Shown here one piece after another: positions 34,740 to 45,529 of a DNA stretch of 64,000 bases. The position numbers were made by a program, and so were the translations under genes. The notes beneath the pieces are model-generated. The model did no database searches and was not told the DNA's origin. It worked only from the letters and a program-made list of their open reading frames with translations. Each line of letters begins with the position of its first letter. The stretch's first letter is position 1. Origin of the DNA: Oreohelix idahoensis (lineage: Eukaryota > Mollusca > Gastropoda > Stylommatophora > Oreohelicidae); the NCBI GenBank assembly GCA_024509875.1, contig JAMPIV010000585.1, forward strand, positions 700,381 through 764,380, read 5' to 3'.

Positions 34740-35784
34740 TCAACATTGACACTCTTAAACTACATCAATCAGAACTACATTGGATTGAACGAAGTATCAA
34801 CTATAAAGGAACTAACCTTGCCTTCAATTCAAACTTTATAAAAAATATATGCATCACAGAATTGAACGACAAGACAATCAAGGTATATATACTTACATTC
34901 GAACTTCGTATAATATCCATACACGATATACGAATATCATTGAACAATCATGGAATAATATCTGACGACAAGTCGAACTTATTATCCTATGGACTCTTAA
35001 TTCTTCGATGCAGTTATAAATGACATTTCTTTCCGACGTGGACATTTGAACACTTTTGCCTAAAAGAATTCATCAGGATCAAGACTACGGATGGATCATC
35101 ATATCCTATACTAATTAATTAGTTAACTTAACTTCTTAATTGAATTATTATCAATAAAATGAAAGGTGAGAAAAAAAATTAAATGAATGAAAAAAAAAAA
35201 AAAAAGAGAACGAAATACTAAAAAGAAGAAATTATGAAAAGAGAAAATAAATCTCACACAAGTATTAGATTAATAATTTTTTTTTTAATGTACCTATACA
35301 GTATTTAGTTAGTTAAGTTAGTTAGTTATTATTCACTAACACTTAACACACACAATTAAGTTAAAACTTATATTCGAATTTCTTTCTATTTCTTCTTACT
35401 TAGTTTGTCTTTTCTTCTCTCATAACATCGCGTGAAATTAGAATCTTAATAATTTAACTCTTAGTTTAATTAATTAATTTAATTTTAATTAGTCAAATTA
35501 ATTCATATATGACATACTAATACGACAGACCTTACTTTAATTTAATTCTATCATTCACTATTAACATTGGACATTTATTTAGTTGATATAATAATATGTA
35601 TAATATTGATATATAACGTTAGATGACTATGACAAATAGTTAGTTGACACGACCGCAACAGTTCTACTCAGAACATCGTCGGCCATATGTCACAATTGTG
35701 TTAAATTTTTTTGAAAAATTGTTAAGTCGGATAGATATTGAAAAAAAATCTATCGATTTTTTTTTTCCCCGGTGTACAGGGAAT
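34740..35784 (+). other. Untranslated region between gypsy ORF and 3' LTR
   Basis: About 1.0 kb, very AT-rich, without an ORF of note and without an env-like frame. It ends TCCCCGGTGTACAGGGAAT before TGTTACGG; this end probably serves as the plus-strand priming site but is not a clean polypurine tract. Confidence 0.6.
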
Positions 35785-36598
35785 TGTTACGGTATATGAT
35801 ATTAACGCCGTCTGCTAAAGGTTACCAGACGTGCAATTGTAAAGGTTAAGGCATTTAATATATTGCGATAGAGGTTTCAATTTTGAACGCTTTAGACACG
35901 ATCGATTATGACGTGTATAGAGTTGTTTAGGACACAGTCGGTAACTAAGAAACGCTACCCTTTTCACATTGACCGTCAAGCTGTTAAGACGCGTATGACT
36001 TTCCTTCCAATGTTGGGCATGGTATTGCCATACAGATATATTTTATGCAAGTACGGACATGGGTCAGTCCATTGCTATTACGAAGATTTGAAATGATTAA
36101 AGGTCAGTACGAAGTGAAAATTAAGGAAGGATGAATTACAGTCCATAGTATTTGATTTTGCCAGACTCATAGACTCACTGTCGGCCGTTGGAAACCCCAA
36201 CCGCGCGTGCATACAGCTATGACAATCTGCATACAGTAATTTGATTATTGGACAAGGACTGATAGGATATCTACATATCTATGCCATATATTTTCAAGTT
36301 ATAATATGTACCTTTGTGATCAACATGCATGAATCGTTTTGACGTGTAATCTGTATTAAATAATTGTGGACTCAATGGAACCGACTTGTCACATCAATCG
36401 TATTCCAAGGTTCAATTATTGTTCAGAATCTTCCACCCCTGCATTCGCGTAATCTTACATAGAAGGCACGATACACGATCACTCAAGAATATCAAGAAGA
36501 TAAAACAATGGCCAGAATTTATAACTACTTTATTGACATTATATGGAACATTGTTCAGAGCTAACCAAACCACTACTTGCAACAGACCACTTGCAACA
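35785..36598 (+). repeat. 3' LTR of the gypsy element
   Basis: It begins TGTTACGG and ends CTTGCAACA, so TGTT...AACA termini. From 35812 it is near-identical to 27555-28343. Together with the leader and ORF it defines an element of about 9.0 kb. Confidence 0.85.
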
Positions 36599-36768
36599 GT
36601 ACACCACAATAGTACCTTATAACAACTATCGAGAGACGAACGAACCTGTCATACCTCTACAAGAATAAACACCTCTAGCGGACAGCTAGTAACTAACTTG
36701 CTAGATAGAAAGAAGTAGTCACATATATATGTACTATTAATTGGAGCCGTGATTACCTCACGGTCACA
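36599..36768. mobile_element. Right part of the split solo-LTR-like element
   Basis: It ends GATTACCTCACGGTCACA, complementary to the TGTGACAGTGAGG start at 26907, and is followed by the TSD TGGT. An AATAAA lies near 36664. It is the distal piece of the element into which the gypsy copy inserted. Confidence 0.7.
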
Positions 36769-36890
36769 TGGTGGCGTCTTGAATGGCAGCAACAAACTTT
36801 CTCCACTTTGGTCCTTGGCCGCTGACTGACAAAGCAATCAGTGACCATCACACCTCATAGCGTCTTGTATGGCATCAACAAACTGTCTCC
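36769..36890. repeat. 86-bp tandem array, right part
   Basis: The array resumes after the nested insertions (TGGTGGCGTCTTGAATGGCA...). One full unit begins at about 36810 and the last unit passes into LINE coding sequence (antisense KWRQFVDAIQDA). Confidence 0.85.
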
Positions 36891-37085
36891 ACTTTGCTTG
36901 TAGGGGTGCAAAATTGGGTGAGCGTCCTTTCACAATGTATTTTCACAGCAAGATGATGGTGCCATTTGGTTGGTCCCAGGTTCGATTCACAGTGAGCCTA
37001 CCATACTTTATGTCCAAAGAGTGCCTGTTAATTACCTTTATTTATTTATTGTTTACATGACTCAGGTTGCCTTCATTATTTATTT
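36891..37085 (+). mobile_element. Probable SINE insertion in the family Y LINE
   Basis: About 195 bp separates two adjacent codons of the antisense LINE frame (AAHRW | AKWRQF). The insert has a B-box-like AGGTTCGATTCACAG and an A-box-like GGGTGCAAAATTGGGTGAGC. No clear TSD was found. Confidence 0.45.
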
Positions 37086-37290
37086 AAGAGTTCACCCATC
37101 GGTGGGCTGCTATCTTCCGTGGGATGTCCCAACTCTGGTTCATGCTTAGCATCTCTGCTTCCACAGTTGTACACCAGGTGGCTTTTGGCCAGCCTTGCTT
37201 TCGCTTTCCTTCTGGAGTCCATAGCATGGCAGTCATAAGGAGCAGAAAAGAAGAAGAAGATAATGATGAATGAAATAAAGAAGACATGAA
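37086..37290 (-). mobile_element. Family Y LINE C-terminal fragment
   Basis: Antisense reading gives TAMLWTPEGKRKQGWPKATW and VEAEMLSMNQSWD, the same as PEGKRKRGQPKTTWRRTVEA at 40056-40328. It is the direct upstream continuation of the array, showing where the array came from. Confidence 0.8.
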
Positions 37291-37671
37291 AAGAGCTAAA
37301 ACCGTTTCTTTATAACGACGATGAGTGATGTTACGTAAGTTTTGTTTTATTGTGGTGTTTTATAGTTTCTGTTTGAACAAACATGACAATACCGGCACTG
37401 TGGCATTTCAATAATTTCACTCTGTTCATTAAAATTACACTTACTACCCTAACCCAATTTTATTTTTTAATGGTTAAAGGCTGGGCAGAAGGAGACATTT
37501 GAACATAGCATGTGCAGACACACTAAAACAGATTTATGATGTCCAGAGGGTAGCGTTGCCTAAGTAAAAAAGCAATACGATCTTCCCATTTTTAGCGCTA
37601 AACAGAGGCCAAGCCCTGCTTCCGCGCATTGTGTTGCAAAAGATATGGAAATCATTGCAAACCGGGAATAG

Positions 37672-37780
37672 ATGGCGACTCTTGGAAACAACATGACTGC
37701 TATTTACGGTATTAAATTTGACTGTGGAGGTTTTTTTAATGCTTATGTGGAGGAAGATGATATTAAACGGATACACAGTG
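37672..37780 (+). CDS. Candidate exon 1 of an unrecognised 133-codon gene
   Basis: ATG GCG ACT follows an in-frame TAG. Thirty-six codons (MATLGNNMTAIYGIKFDCGG...VEEDDIKRIHS) end at AGTG|GTAAGT, phase 1. The next two exons at 38476 and 39363 match in phase, giving a complete 133-codon reading frame. I do not recognise the family. The protein is small and mixed-charge, with no signal peptide or membrane segment. The neighbours are transposons, so host status is inferred from splice consistency only. Confidence 0.5.
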
Positions 37781-38475
37781 GTAAGTTTCAATATTTTTTG
37801 TTGCAGGATTTCTGTTCGATATTAATAAAACAGTGATCTTAAAAAAGGAAAGAAATATCTATTGATAAATTACCGTTTTTTTAAAGACACTGTTTCGTGC
37901 CCAGTATGCTCCGGGCATTGCAACACCAATTTAGTTTAAAGGTGTAAAATAAATGTCTATTTACTAGTGGTCTTTGATGTCATTGTTACAATAATTATGA
38001 AATGTAAAAACATTTTGAACTTGCAGTCTTTATATATTAAGATCAGTACGATTCATCACTGTCCACAAAATGTACAACCTTGTTTAGTTTTGTCAGGTTT
38101 TATTTCGTTTTTGTTTGTTTGAGTTTTGTTTTTTTAAACATACAAGCATAATTGGTAATTGTGATTTGCCCTATTTAACAATGATTTGACAGGTGTGATG
38201 CCACTTTCCCATGTCGGCAGTTGCTCATATTATTTGGAATTGAAAACAATAAATATCCTAATTATAACCCATCAGAAATTGAACAGGATATCTTTCATCA
38301 TTAAATTATTAAAAAAAACCAGCTAACAGAACAGTATAGGCATGTTTGCCTTATTTATACTAGTAAGTGTTATTTTGATTCAATAAAAAATTAATGGTTG
38401 TTAAAATTTTTAAGCATGCTTGTTAATTTTTTGTTTCCAAAAACTTATCCACATATTCTCATAATCTGTTGACAG

Positions 38476-38667
38476 AATCTTCAGTGTTCTACATAGTAGA
38501 ACTTGTTGCCAAACCGTTGATTCAGTTTGGCTTAACAAAAAGTAATTCCATAATGGGGGAGCTGATCACAGCGGGTTATCCTGAGTGCTCTCATGTGGGC
38601 CAGCTGTGTAGATTGGCTCCTAAAATCAGCGATGATACCATTGATGAGATCGATCAACAAAGCAAAG
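38476..38667 (+). CDS. Candidate exon 2 of the same gene
   Basis: Acceptor TCTGTTGACAG, donor AAAG|GTTAGA, phase 1 on both sides. The peptide reads ESSVFYIVELVAKPLIQFGL, then a Cys-containing segment (ITAGYPECSHVGQLCRLAP) and an acidic end (DDTIDEIDQQSK). The first part looks like an amphipathic helix. No catalytic motif recognised. Confidence 0.5.
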
Positions 38668-39067
38668 GTTAGATTCAAGTGATCGTGTCAGTATTTATAG
38701 GCTATGTATATATTGCTTTAACATTTTTTTATCGATTAATGTAATCTCTTAAATCGAAGATTAATCTATCAGTTTCAAACAATTAGAAAATGTATAGGCC
38801 TAAATATTTTATAATATTTTACATAATTAAAGCGAATTATAGATTTTTACATTTCAACAGCGCAATCATTGTACGACAAACAGGCGAAAATTGCGCAGAG
38901 TACTTATATAAATATAAACTCAGGCTAGCAGGCTTTGTCCGATAATAATTCAACCTGAAACTTCACCTTTCGGTATATAAGACGCACCCCGTTTTTGAGA
39001 CAATTTTGTAGGAAGGTAATTGCATCTTATAGGTCATCAAATACAGTACATGCACAAATTAAATACG

Positions 39068-39303
39068 CTTTAATTGAGAAATTATTTATCGGTCGATTTT
39101 AATAAGTTGTATTTGAAAAATTATTGATCAGTCGATTTGAATACGTTTTAATTGAGAAATTATTTATCGGCAGATTTAAATAATTTTTATTTGAGAAATT
39201 ATTTATCGGCAGATTTAAATCAGTTTTAATTGAGAAATTATTTATCGGTCGATTTAAATCAGTTATAATTGAGAAATTATTTATCGGTCGATTTAAATCA
39301 TGT
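39068..39303. repeat. 39-bp minisatellite in the intron
   Basis: Six units at exact 39-bp spacing (39076, 39115, 39154, 39193, 39232, 39271), core GAGAAATTATTTATCGGTCG. Because 39 is divisible by three it gives a false antisense ORF with repeated LNRPINNFSIKT. Confidence 0.92.
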
Positions 39304-39362
39304 AACACTTCCCTTTCTCATTTAAAGCGTTTTATAAAATTTAATGTGTTGTATTCACTTAG

Positions 39363-39463
39363 GTTGGACTGACAGGATGGCTAAGCTGTTACTGTCATCC
39401 AAGAAGAACTTTGCAGCCCAGTTCCAGAGCCCCACTGTCAGGAAAAAAACAGGCAGTTTTTGA
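39363..39463 (+). CDS. Candidate terminal exon of the same gene
   Basis: Acceptor TATTCACTTAG. With one base from exon 2 it reads GWTDRMAKLLLSSKKNFAAQ and ends SPTVRKKTGSF with TGA at 39461-39463. The C-terminus is basic and Ser/Lys-rich. No AATAAA lies close downstream, so the 3' UTR end is unknown. Confidence 0.5.
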
Positions 39464-40016
39464 GTGTTCAGATAAAAGAATCTAGACCAGTATTACACAA
39501 TGAGTTATGAATATAAGAATAATGGAATTATTCTAGTTTCTGTACATTTTGTTTCAACTCGTTCATTTGTTTTTTCATTAACTATCAGCTGAACCACAAA
39601 AAGCAGAAGTTGTCTGGAGGTGGTGCTGTGAAGTGGGCGTACTGGGACAGATGTGGGAGTTGCTTGAGGGAGACCCAACAGTAGAGCCAGTAGCCTTAGA
39701 AGCGTCTCTTCCACTCAGTGTAGAACTGACTTTCCCAAACTGAGCATTCTCTGAGCCTCAGTTCCAGGACAAGCCGTGACAACTGTGGACTGGCGACCCC
39801 TGAGGTATTTTGCTTACATGTCATTACAGTAACAATCTAGCTTATTCATCTGGCCTCATTTACACTACACGATTGTACACAAATTATTTAGTTTCATGTT
39901 ATTGCAGTACCAATCTAGTGTATTCATCTTGCTTCATTTACACTACACGATTGTACACAAATTAATTAGTTTTATGTTATTGCAGTAACTATCTAGCTTA
40001 TTCATCTTGCCTCGTT

Positions 40017-41018
40017 TCTTCTTCTTTGATCCTTAGCCGCCGACCGTCAAAGCAGTCAGTAGCCATTACGCCAGGTGGTGTCTTGTAGGGCAACAACAAA
40101 TAGATTCCACTTTGCTCGGTCGGCGGCCATCCTTCGTACAGTGCCCCAACTCTGGTTCATTCTTTGCATCTCAGCTTCCACAGTTCTCCGCCAAGTTGTT
40201 TTTGGTTGGCCTCTCTTTCGCTTTCCCTCGGGGGTCCATAGCATAGCTGTTCTTGTGATGGTATCAGGGTCCCTTCTGAGGACGTGGCCAACCCAACTCC
40301 AGCGTCTGCCAGCTATGATGGTGTGCATGTCCTCCTGGTTACTCCGAATAAGTAGTTCTTGGTGGCTGATGGTGTTTGGCCAAAAGATTCAGAGAATTTT
40401 CCTTAGGCAGATTGTGTGGAAGGACGACAGTTTCGACATTTCCTTCCCTGTTACTCTCCAACATTCCGCACCATAGAGAAGCACAGAAAGTACACAGCTC
40501 TCATACAGTCTTCATTTCTTCTTCTTCTTCCTCGTTCGCCCTGAAAAGGATGGTGGTTGCGTTGTGTCTGTTTGCGCCTAAGCTGTGATATCTGCACCTT
40601 TCGGTCGACACATCCGACTTCTGCACGGCATTTTTTAGGGACCGGGTTTGCCTTCCCATTTCGATCCGTACTCGCTCAGCCAGACTGCACTGCTGCAGAC
40701 TGTTTCCAGGACCACCACGTGGAGGTGGAGTACGGTCTTGATCAGCTCTGGTTCGCTGATCCTGATGCAAGCAGTCAAGCTATGGGTCGCTGACTGCATT
40801 CACTATTGCTGCATCTTGGGGTCCCATAGTCTTAATTTGGTGTTTGTGCTGTACTGGGAAGACTTCCAAATGTTGTTGAGGACAGCAAAGGCTGTTCTCG
40901 CTTTATTCATTCTGTTGTTAATGTCCTTGCTTGTTCCGCCGTCAGGTGTTACTATGCATCCTAGGTAAGTAAATGTGTCTGTCTGTTCTAACTTCTGGTT
41001 CCTTACTGTTATTGGCTC
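40017..41018 (-). mobile_element. Family Y LINE, 3' part, with nested insertion
   Basis: Antisense order from 41018: EPITVRNQKLEQTDTFTYLG, GCIVTPDGGTSKDINNR and KLRLWDPKM; then an insertion (about 40513-40795); then YESCVLSVLLYGAECWRVTG, KILWIFWPNTISHQELLIRS, WSWVGHVLRRDPDTITRTAM and the C-terminus KWNLFVVALQDTTWRNGY. The 3' end is TAAGGATCAAAGAAGAAGAA. RT palm motifs are absent (5'-truncated). It provides the intact version of the sequence amplified in the 86-bp array. Confidence 0.8.
40513..40795 (-). mobile_element. Nested LINE 3' end with GAA tail
   Basis: The + strand begins CTTCTTCTTCTTCCTCGTTC (antisense tail GAACGAGGAAGAAGAAGAAG), and about 280 bp of GC-richer sequence interrupts the family Y frame. 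A TSD could not be settled; CAGTCTTCATT and GACTGCATTCA at the edges are only partly alike. Confidence 0.5.
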
Positions 41019-41019
41019 A

Positions 41020-42110
41020 CTAAATTATATGAAAGACAATATTTCAAAAATTTCCCATTTGAATTTCAGTTCAGACAAACAAATTCAAAGTATTCATCCC
41101 CACAGACAAATCATATGCTTTTTACAACTTTTTAGCAGGTATTAATACTGTACATATCTTTCATTTGTAATTTACGCACATGACAAGAATGAAGATGACA
41201 TAAAACATGACAAATCTTATGCAGGTTTTCCTTACATTGCAAGGATTGTTTATTACAACTTTGTAGCATCAAATGTGCTGTTTTTTAGCAAACATTAATT
41301 CTGCACATATTTTTCATTTGAAACACGAGACGATTCTCAGCAACATGTACAAAATGACTTGTTGTCCCTGCGTACATCAGCTTATCAGCCGAGTCTCATT
41401 ACAAGCAGGCAATCCTCTAAGAAAAACACTTGATTGTGCTGGATTTATCATGCTTTCCATGCCAGAACTGTGCATTTTTATAACAGTTGAAATCTGCTTT
41501 TGTCATAGACTAAATTATATGAAAGACAATATTTCAAAAATTTCCCATTTGAATTTCAGTTCAGACAAATGAATTCAAAGTATTCATCCCCACAGACAAA
41601 TCATATGCTTTTTACAACTTTTTAGCAGGTATTAATACTGTACATATCTTTCATATGTAATTTACGCACATGACAAGAATAAAGATGACATATCTTATGC
41701 AGGTTTTCCTTACATTGCAAGGATCGTTTATTACAACTTTGTAGCATCAAATGTGCTGTTTTTTTAGCAAACATTAATTCTGTACATATTTTTCATTTGA
41801 AACACAAGACGATTCTCAGCAACATGTACAAAATGACTTGTTGTCCCTGCGTACATCGGCTTATCACCCGAGTCTCATTACAAGCAGGCAATCCTCCAAG
41901 AAAACACTTGATTGTGCTGGATTTATTGTGCTTTCCATGCCAGAACTGTGCATTTTTATAACAGTTGAAATCTGCGTTTGTCATAGACTAAATTATATGA
42001 AAGACAATATTTCAAAAATTTCCCATTTGAATTTCAGTTCAGACAAACTAATTCAAAGTATTCATCCCCACAGACAAATCATATACTTCTTACAACTTTT
42101 TAGCGTATCT
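41020..42110. repeat. Tandem repeat of 478-490 bp, about 2.3 copies
   Basis: TAAATTATATGAAAGACAAT recurs at 41021, 41511 and 41989 with strong similarity over the whole unit, including GTTGTCCCTGCGTACATC and TTGTGCTGGATTTAT. The third copy stops near 42105. Open frames within it are repeats of each other and not recognised. Confidence 0.9.
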
Positions 42111-42713
42111 GCCTTCATCCAGGACACATAATTCCATCAAATTTTCCAGCTCGTCCAATATTTCTCCAGTTGTGCTTGGCAAATAGTTTTGTTGATCTTT
42201 ATAAATTATATCTTTGAAAGCCGTTTACATTATGCAAAGTGGATTTTATTTATTCTGCCAGTAAACTTTGTATTCTACTGTAATGTAATTTACTTACATG
42301 AAAATACTGACAATAAATTCATGGCGTAAAAAAAAAAAATAATAATAAATCCTATGTTTGTTGCTATTTTTTAGCAGAGATTAATACTGTACATATTTTT
42401 CATATGATTATAAATAAATTAATGTAACATAAGTAAGTAAGAATATCAATAAACATGTTTGTTCTTATTTATTGCCTTTTGTTTTCAATCCTCGACTTTT
42501 GTATACCAGTAGAATATCTGGCGAAGCTGCATAACACATGAAGAGTAGAAATGGAAAGGATAATGAAAATATGGAAAGCATTGAATCAGAAGGCACAAGA
42601 CAGTTATTGTGTTTGGAGACTTTAGTTAGAATATCAAAGTTATGGTAGTAAAGATAGGCTTCACTAAAATTCAAGTTTTTTGAGCCGTCTGAAACCAGAC
42701 ATAATGACAACAG

Positions 42714-43284
42714 CTAAGAAGTTGATTGTAAATAGTCACAAATGCTTTGCCTCTTCTCAGCAGCTGACCTCTGCCCCACAGAGGTACCAGAACTAGCATT
42801 TCCATTATTAACACTGTTTTCATCATCATCCTCATCAGACATGTCATTTTGAATCTCCTCAAGATCATCTGCATGCATACAGTCATTCAGGAGCCAGTAG
42901 TTATGCCATTCTCTAAGTGATCTTTGAGAGGGCTGTTGGCAAACACATGAGCATCATGCACACTACCAGGCCATCCTACATACACATCAATAAATTTTAA
43001 AGACAGGCTGCATACCGCCATAAGTATTATACTTGAAAACCCCTTACAATTGATGTAGGCATCTCGATGTTGACTGGGTGATCGAACTGGAATATGGCAC
43101 CCATCGATAGCCCCAACAACACCTGGAAACCCTGTCTTCCGTCTAATCTCCTCTGAATACATCCGCTGCTCAGGTATGGATGGCAGATATATGTGCATAC
43201 CAGAAATTTTGTTCACCGCAGCGCAGAAATCCATTAATATGTAATGTAGACGGCCCTTAGATAAGCCAAACCTATCAGCAACAC
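42714..43284 (-). pseudogene. Harbinger (HARBI1-like) nuclease, last exon, deleted
   Basis: PIF/Harbinger nucleases are DDE transposases, some domesticated. Antisense from 43284: GVADRFGLSKGRLHYILMDF, then GFPGVVGAIDGCHIPVRSPS (first catalytic Asp), NCKGFSSIILMAVC, and VYVGWPGSVHDAHVFANSPL (second Asp). At about 42886 the frame stops. One frame over, it continues WLLNDCMHADDLEEIQNDMS with an acidic tail and stop at 42714-42716. The middle part carrying the third acidic catalytic residue is missing. The acceptor TATCACAG precedes it and the phase fits exon 43464-43567. Confidence 0.85.
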
Positions 43285-43463
43285 CTGTGATACACAAAAG
43301 TATTATTAGAAATTTTACCAGTGGTCGTTAAAATTCTTTTTGCTTTAAAACAATTAATTATCCAGAATATGCAGTATTAAAATACTGGGACAGAATTAAA
43401 CCCAAAAATCATGATTTTTGTGACATGAATGATGAATATGGAAAAACAAAAAATAAAGCCTAC

Positions 43464-43567
43464 CTCTGAATGACTCAATGTTTGCTAACAGCCAAAGTGA
43501 TGCCAAAATTTTCTTCTCAAGTGTCACAGATCTGCCGTGGAGATGTAGAGAAAGATTGCGGCAGTTG
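43464..43567 (-). CDS. HARBI1-like middle exon
   Basis: Antisense acceptor CTTTTCAG and donor AGAG|GTAGGC. It reads NCRNLSLHLHGRSVTLEKKI and LASLWLLANIESFR, the N-terminal conserved block of Harbinger nucleases. It joins the downstream exon in phase to give ESFRGVADRFG. Phase to the upstream exon is off by one, suggesting a small indel. Confidence 0.7.
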
Positions 43568-43709
43568 CTGAAAAGATACATTTTATAGTTATTATAATTG
43601 TGAGGCTACAGTAGATGTAATTGATATGTTTGTTATTTTTACCATATATGAAAGGATAATATGTTTCAAGACATGCCAAGTAAAGTTGTATTTTTAATTT
43701 TCAACTCAC

Positions 43710-43806
43710 CTCCAAGGTTCTGCGAGACATTCTGAAGTGCACCTTGAAGTCACCATCTCTGTATTGAGGCACGACGTCTTCAACATAATTCTCAAAGTGG
43801 ACCAAT
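43710..43806 (-). CDS. HARBI1-like upstream exon
   Basis: Antisense acceptor GTTTCCACAG and donor GGAG|GTGAGT. It reads LVHFENYVEDVVPQYRDGDF and KVHFRMSRRTLE, matching the usual start of Harbinger nucleases (F-x-x-HFRMSR). No upstream start exon was identified. Confidence 0.65.
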
Positions 43807-44103
43807 CTGTGGAAACATTCCAAATTAATGATAGACATACTCAAACATACCTCTAATGTGTTCTGTTAAATAGTGATGGTCCTATGTCAAACTGTTACTG
43901 TGATGAAAATACAACAGTAAGTTTTGTGAATTCATTAAACTGTTTCCACAACTTGATAGTGCATTATTTAATTATTGAAGAAAGATACGGTATACAACCC
44001 ATAATGGGTTATAATTATGATATAAAATGTAAAGGGATCCAGTTTACACGCCCACTGAGGCATATTGGGAATACGGTGTAAGGTCAATACTTTCTTGACC
44101 ATC

Positions 44104-44305
44104 AGCACACTAGGGGTGATATGGTCAGCATCAAGTTGGCCGCCTTAACCTTCCCAGAGTTGCTGTGGTACTCAATTGGGGCTGGGTCAACCCAGGAGCC
44201 ATTTGCAGTCTAAAAAAATCCCACCTCAACTGGAGATCGAACTATGGACCACTCAGCTAGGAAGCCAGTGCACTAACCACTGTGCTACCACGGCTCCCAG
44301 TCATG
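44104..44305 (-). mobile_element. tRNA-derived SINE, inverted
   Basis: Antisense head GGAGCCGTGGTAGCACAGTG, then GTTAGTGCACTGGCTTCC, and a B box CATAGTTCGATCTCCAGTTG. The body runs into AGTTGAGGTGGGATTTTTTT. The + strand shows it as ...CTAACCACTGTGCTACCACGG. Confidence 0.7.
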
Positions 44306-44332
44306 ATATATAGTGTCTATAATACTCCATCG

Positions 44333-45527
44333 TTATGCACAGCTTATTGAATCATCACTCCTCATCTTTTTATATATGGTACCGGTTACATGAAAAGTTT
44401 TAACTGTATGATTGATTTGTGTGTGTCCTATCCATCGCCATCGTCTTCTTCTCATCTCTTGTTCCACTGGCACTTGTCTAGTTCTTGTCCTCAGTTCCAC
44501 GTTGGTAACCTTGTCATTCCATTTTAATCCCTCTATTCTACGCAAGCACCCATTTATGAAAGTCTGTAGCTTTTTGGTTGTTGTATTTGTTGTTCTCCAT
44601 GTCTCAGAGCCATACAATAGGACTGACTTCACATTTGAGTTGAAAATTCTTATTTTCGTGTTGGATCCGATTTCTCTTGATCTCCATATATTTCCCAATG
44701 CAATGAAAGCTCCTCTTGCTTTTTGTATTCTTATTTTGATATCACTGTCTGTCCCTCCAACTTTGTCTATATTGCTGCCAAGATATGTGTACGATTCTAC
44801 ATCTTGTATTGGTGTTTCTTCAAGTTCAACCCTGTTATCATTACCTGCATTTATTCTCATTATTTTTGTCTTTTCCCTGTGTATTTTCAGACCCAACTGC
44901 TGTGACCTCTCATTGAGTGTTTTCAGTTTGTCCTGCATCTGATTACGGTTATGGGACAGAACAGCCAAGTCATCAGCAAAATCCAGATCATCCAACTGCT
45001 TAGTCAGAGTCCACTGGATTCCATTTCTGTTGTGTGTTGTTGATGTTCTCATAACCCTGTCTATTGCTAGTAAGAAAAGAAATGGAGACAAGAGGCATCC
45101 CTGTCACACTCCTGTTCTTATCCCAAATGGTTCTGTAAGCTGTCCTTCATGAAGAACTCTGCATGTCATATGTTTTCTTTATTAAATTAATGATCTTCAG
45201 GGGAACTCCATAATGCCTCATCAATTTCCAAAGTGATTCTCTGTCTACACTGTCAAATGCCTTTTCGTAGTCCACAAATCTGATGTATAGTGGTGAATTC
45301 CATTTCAGACTTTGTTCAACTATTATTCTCAAAGTGGCTATCTGGTCTGTACAGGATCTGTTTCGTCGAAAACCCACTTGTTCATCTCTCAGTTTCTTGT
45401 CTATGGACTCTTTTAATCTCTCAAGGATAATTGTCGTGAGTTGGTCTGTTTTCACAACACGTCCTTCTGTGTACTCTGATGAAACGGCGCGCCATACTTT
45501 ATGATAACTGCTTGATACACTGACCAA
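44333..45527 (-). mobile_element. Family X LINE RT, best-preserved copy
   Basis: Antisense 45527-45147 carries KLRDEQVGFRRNRSCTDQIA and RFVDYEKAFDSVDRESLWKL (palm Asp). After a frame break, 45091-44333 carries SPFLFLLAIDRVMR, LDDLDFADDLAVLSHNRNQM (catalytic FADD), TYLGSNIDKVGGTDSDIKIR, SVLLYGSETWRTT and VPVEQEMRRRRWRWIGHTQI. The 3' end is lost near 44333 and no endonuclease precedes. It belongs to the APE-type LINEs widespread in invertebrates; the clade is not assigned. Confidence 0.87.
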
Positions 45528-45529
45528 TC

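Noticed and set aside
34740..35784. env-like gene after pol
   Set aside because: No frame of useful length, no signal peptide or membrane segment; the element is a retrotransposon without env.
39099..39308. Antisense protein with 13-residue repeats
   Set aside because: Translation of the 39-bp intronic minisatellite.
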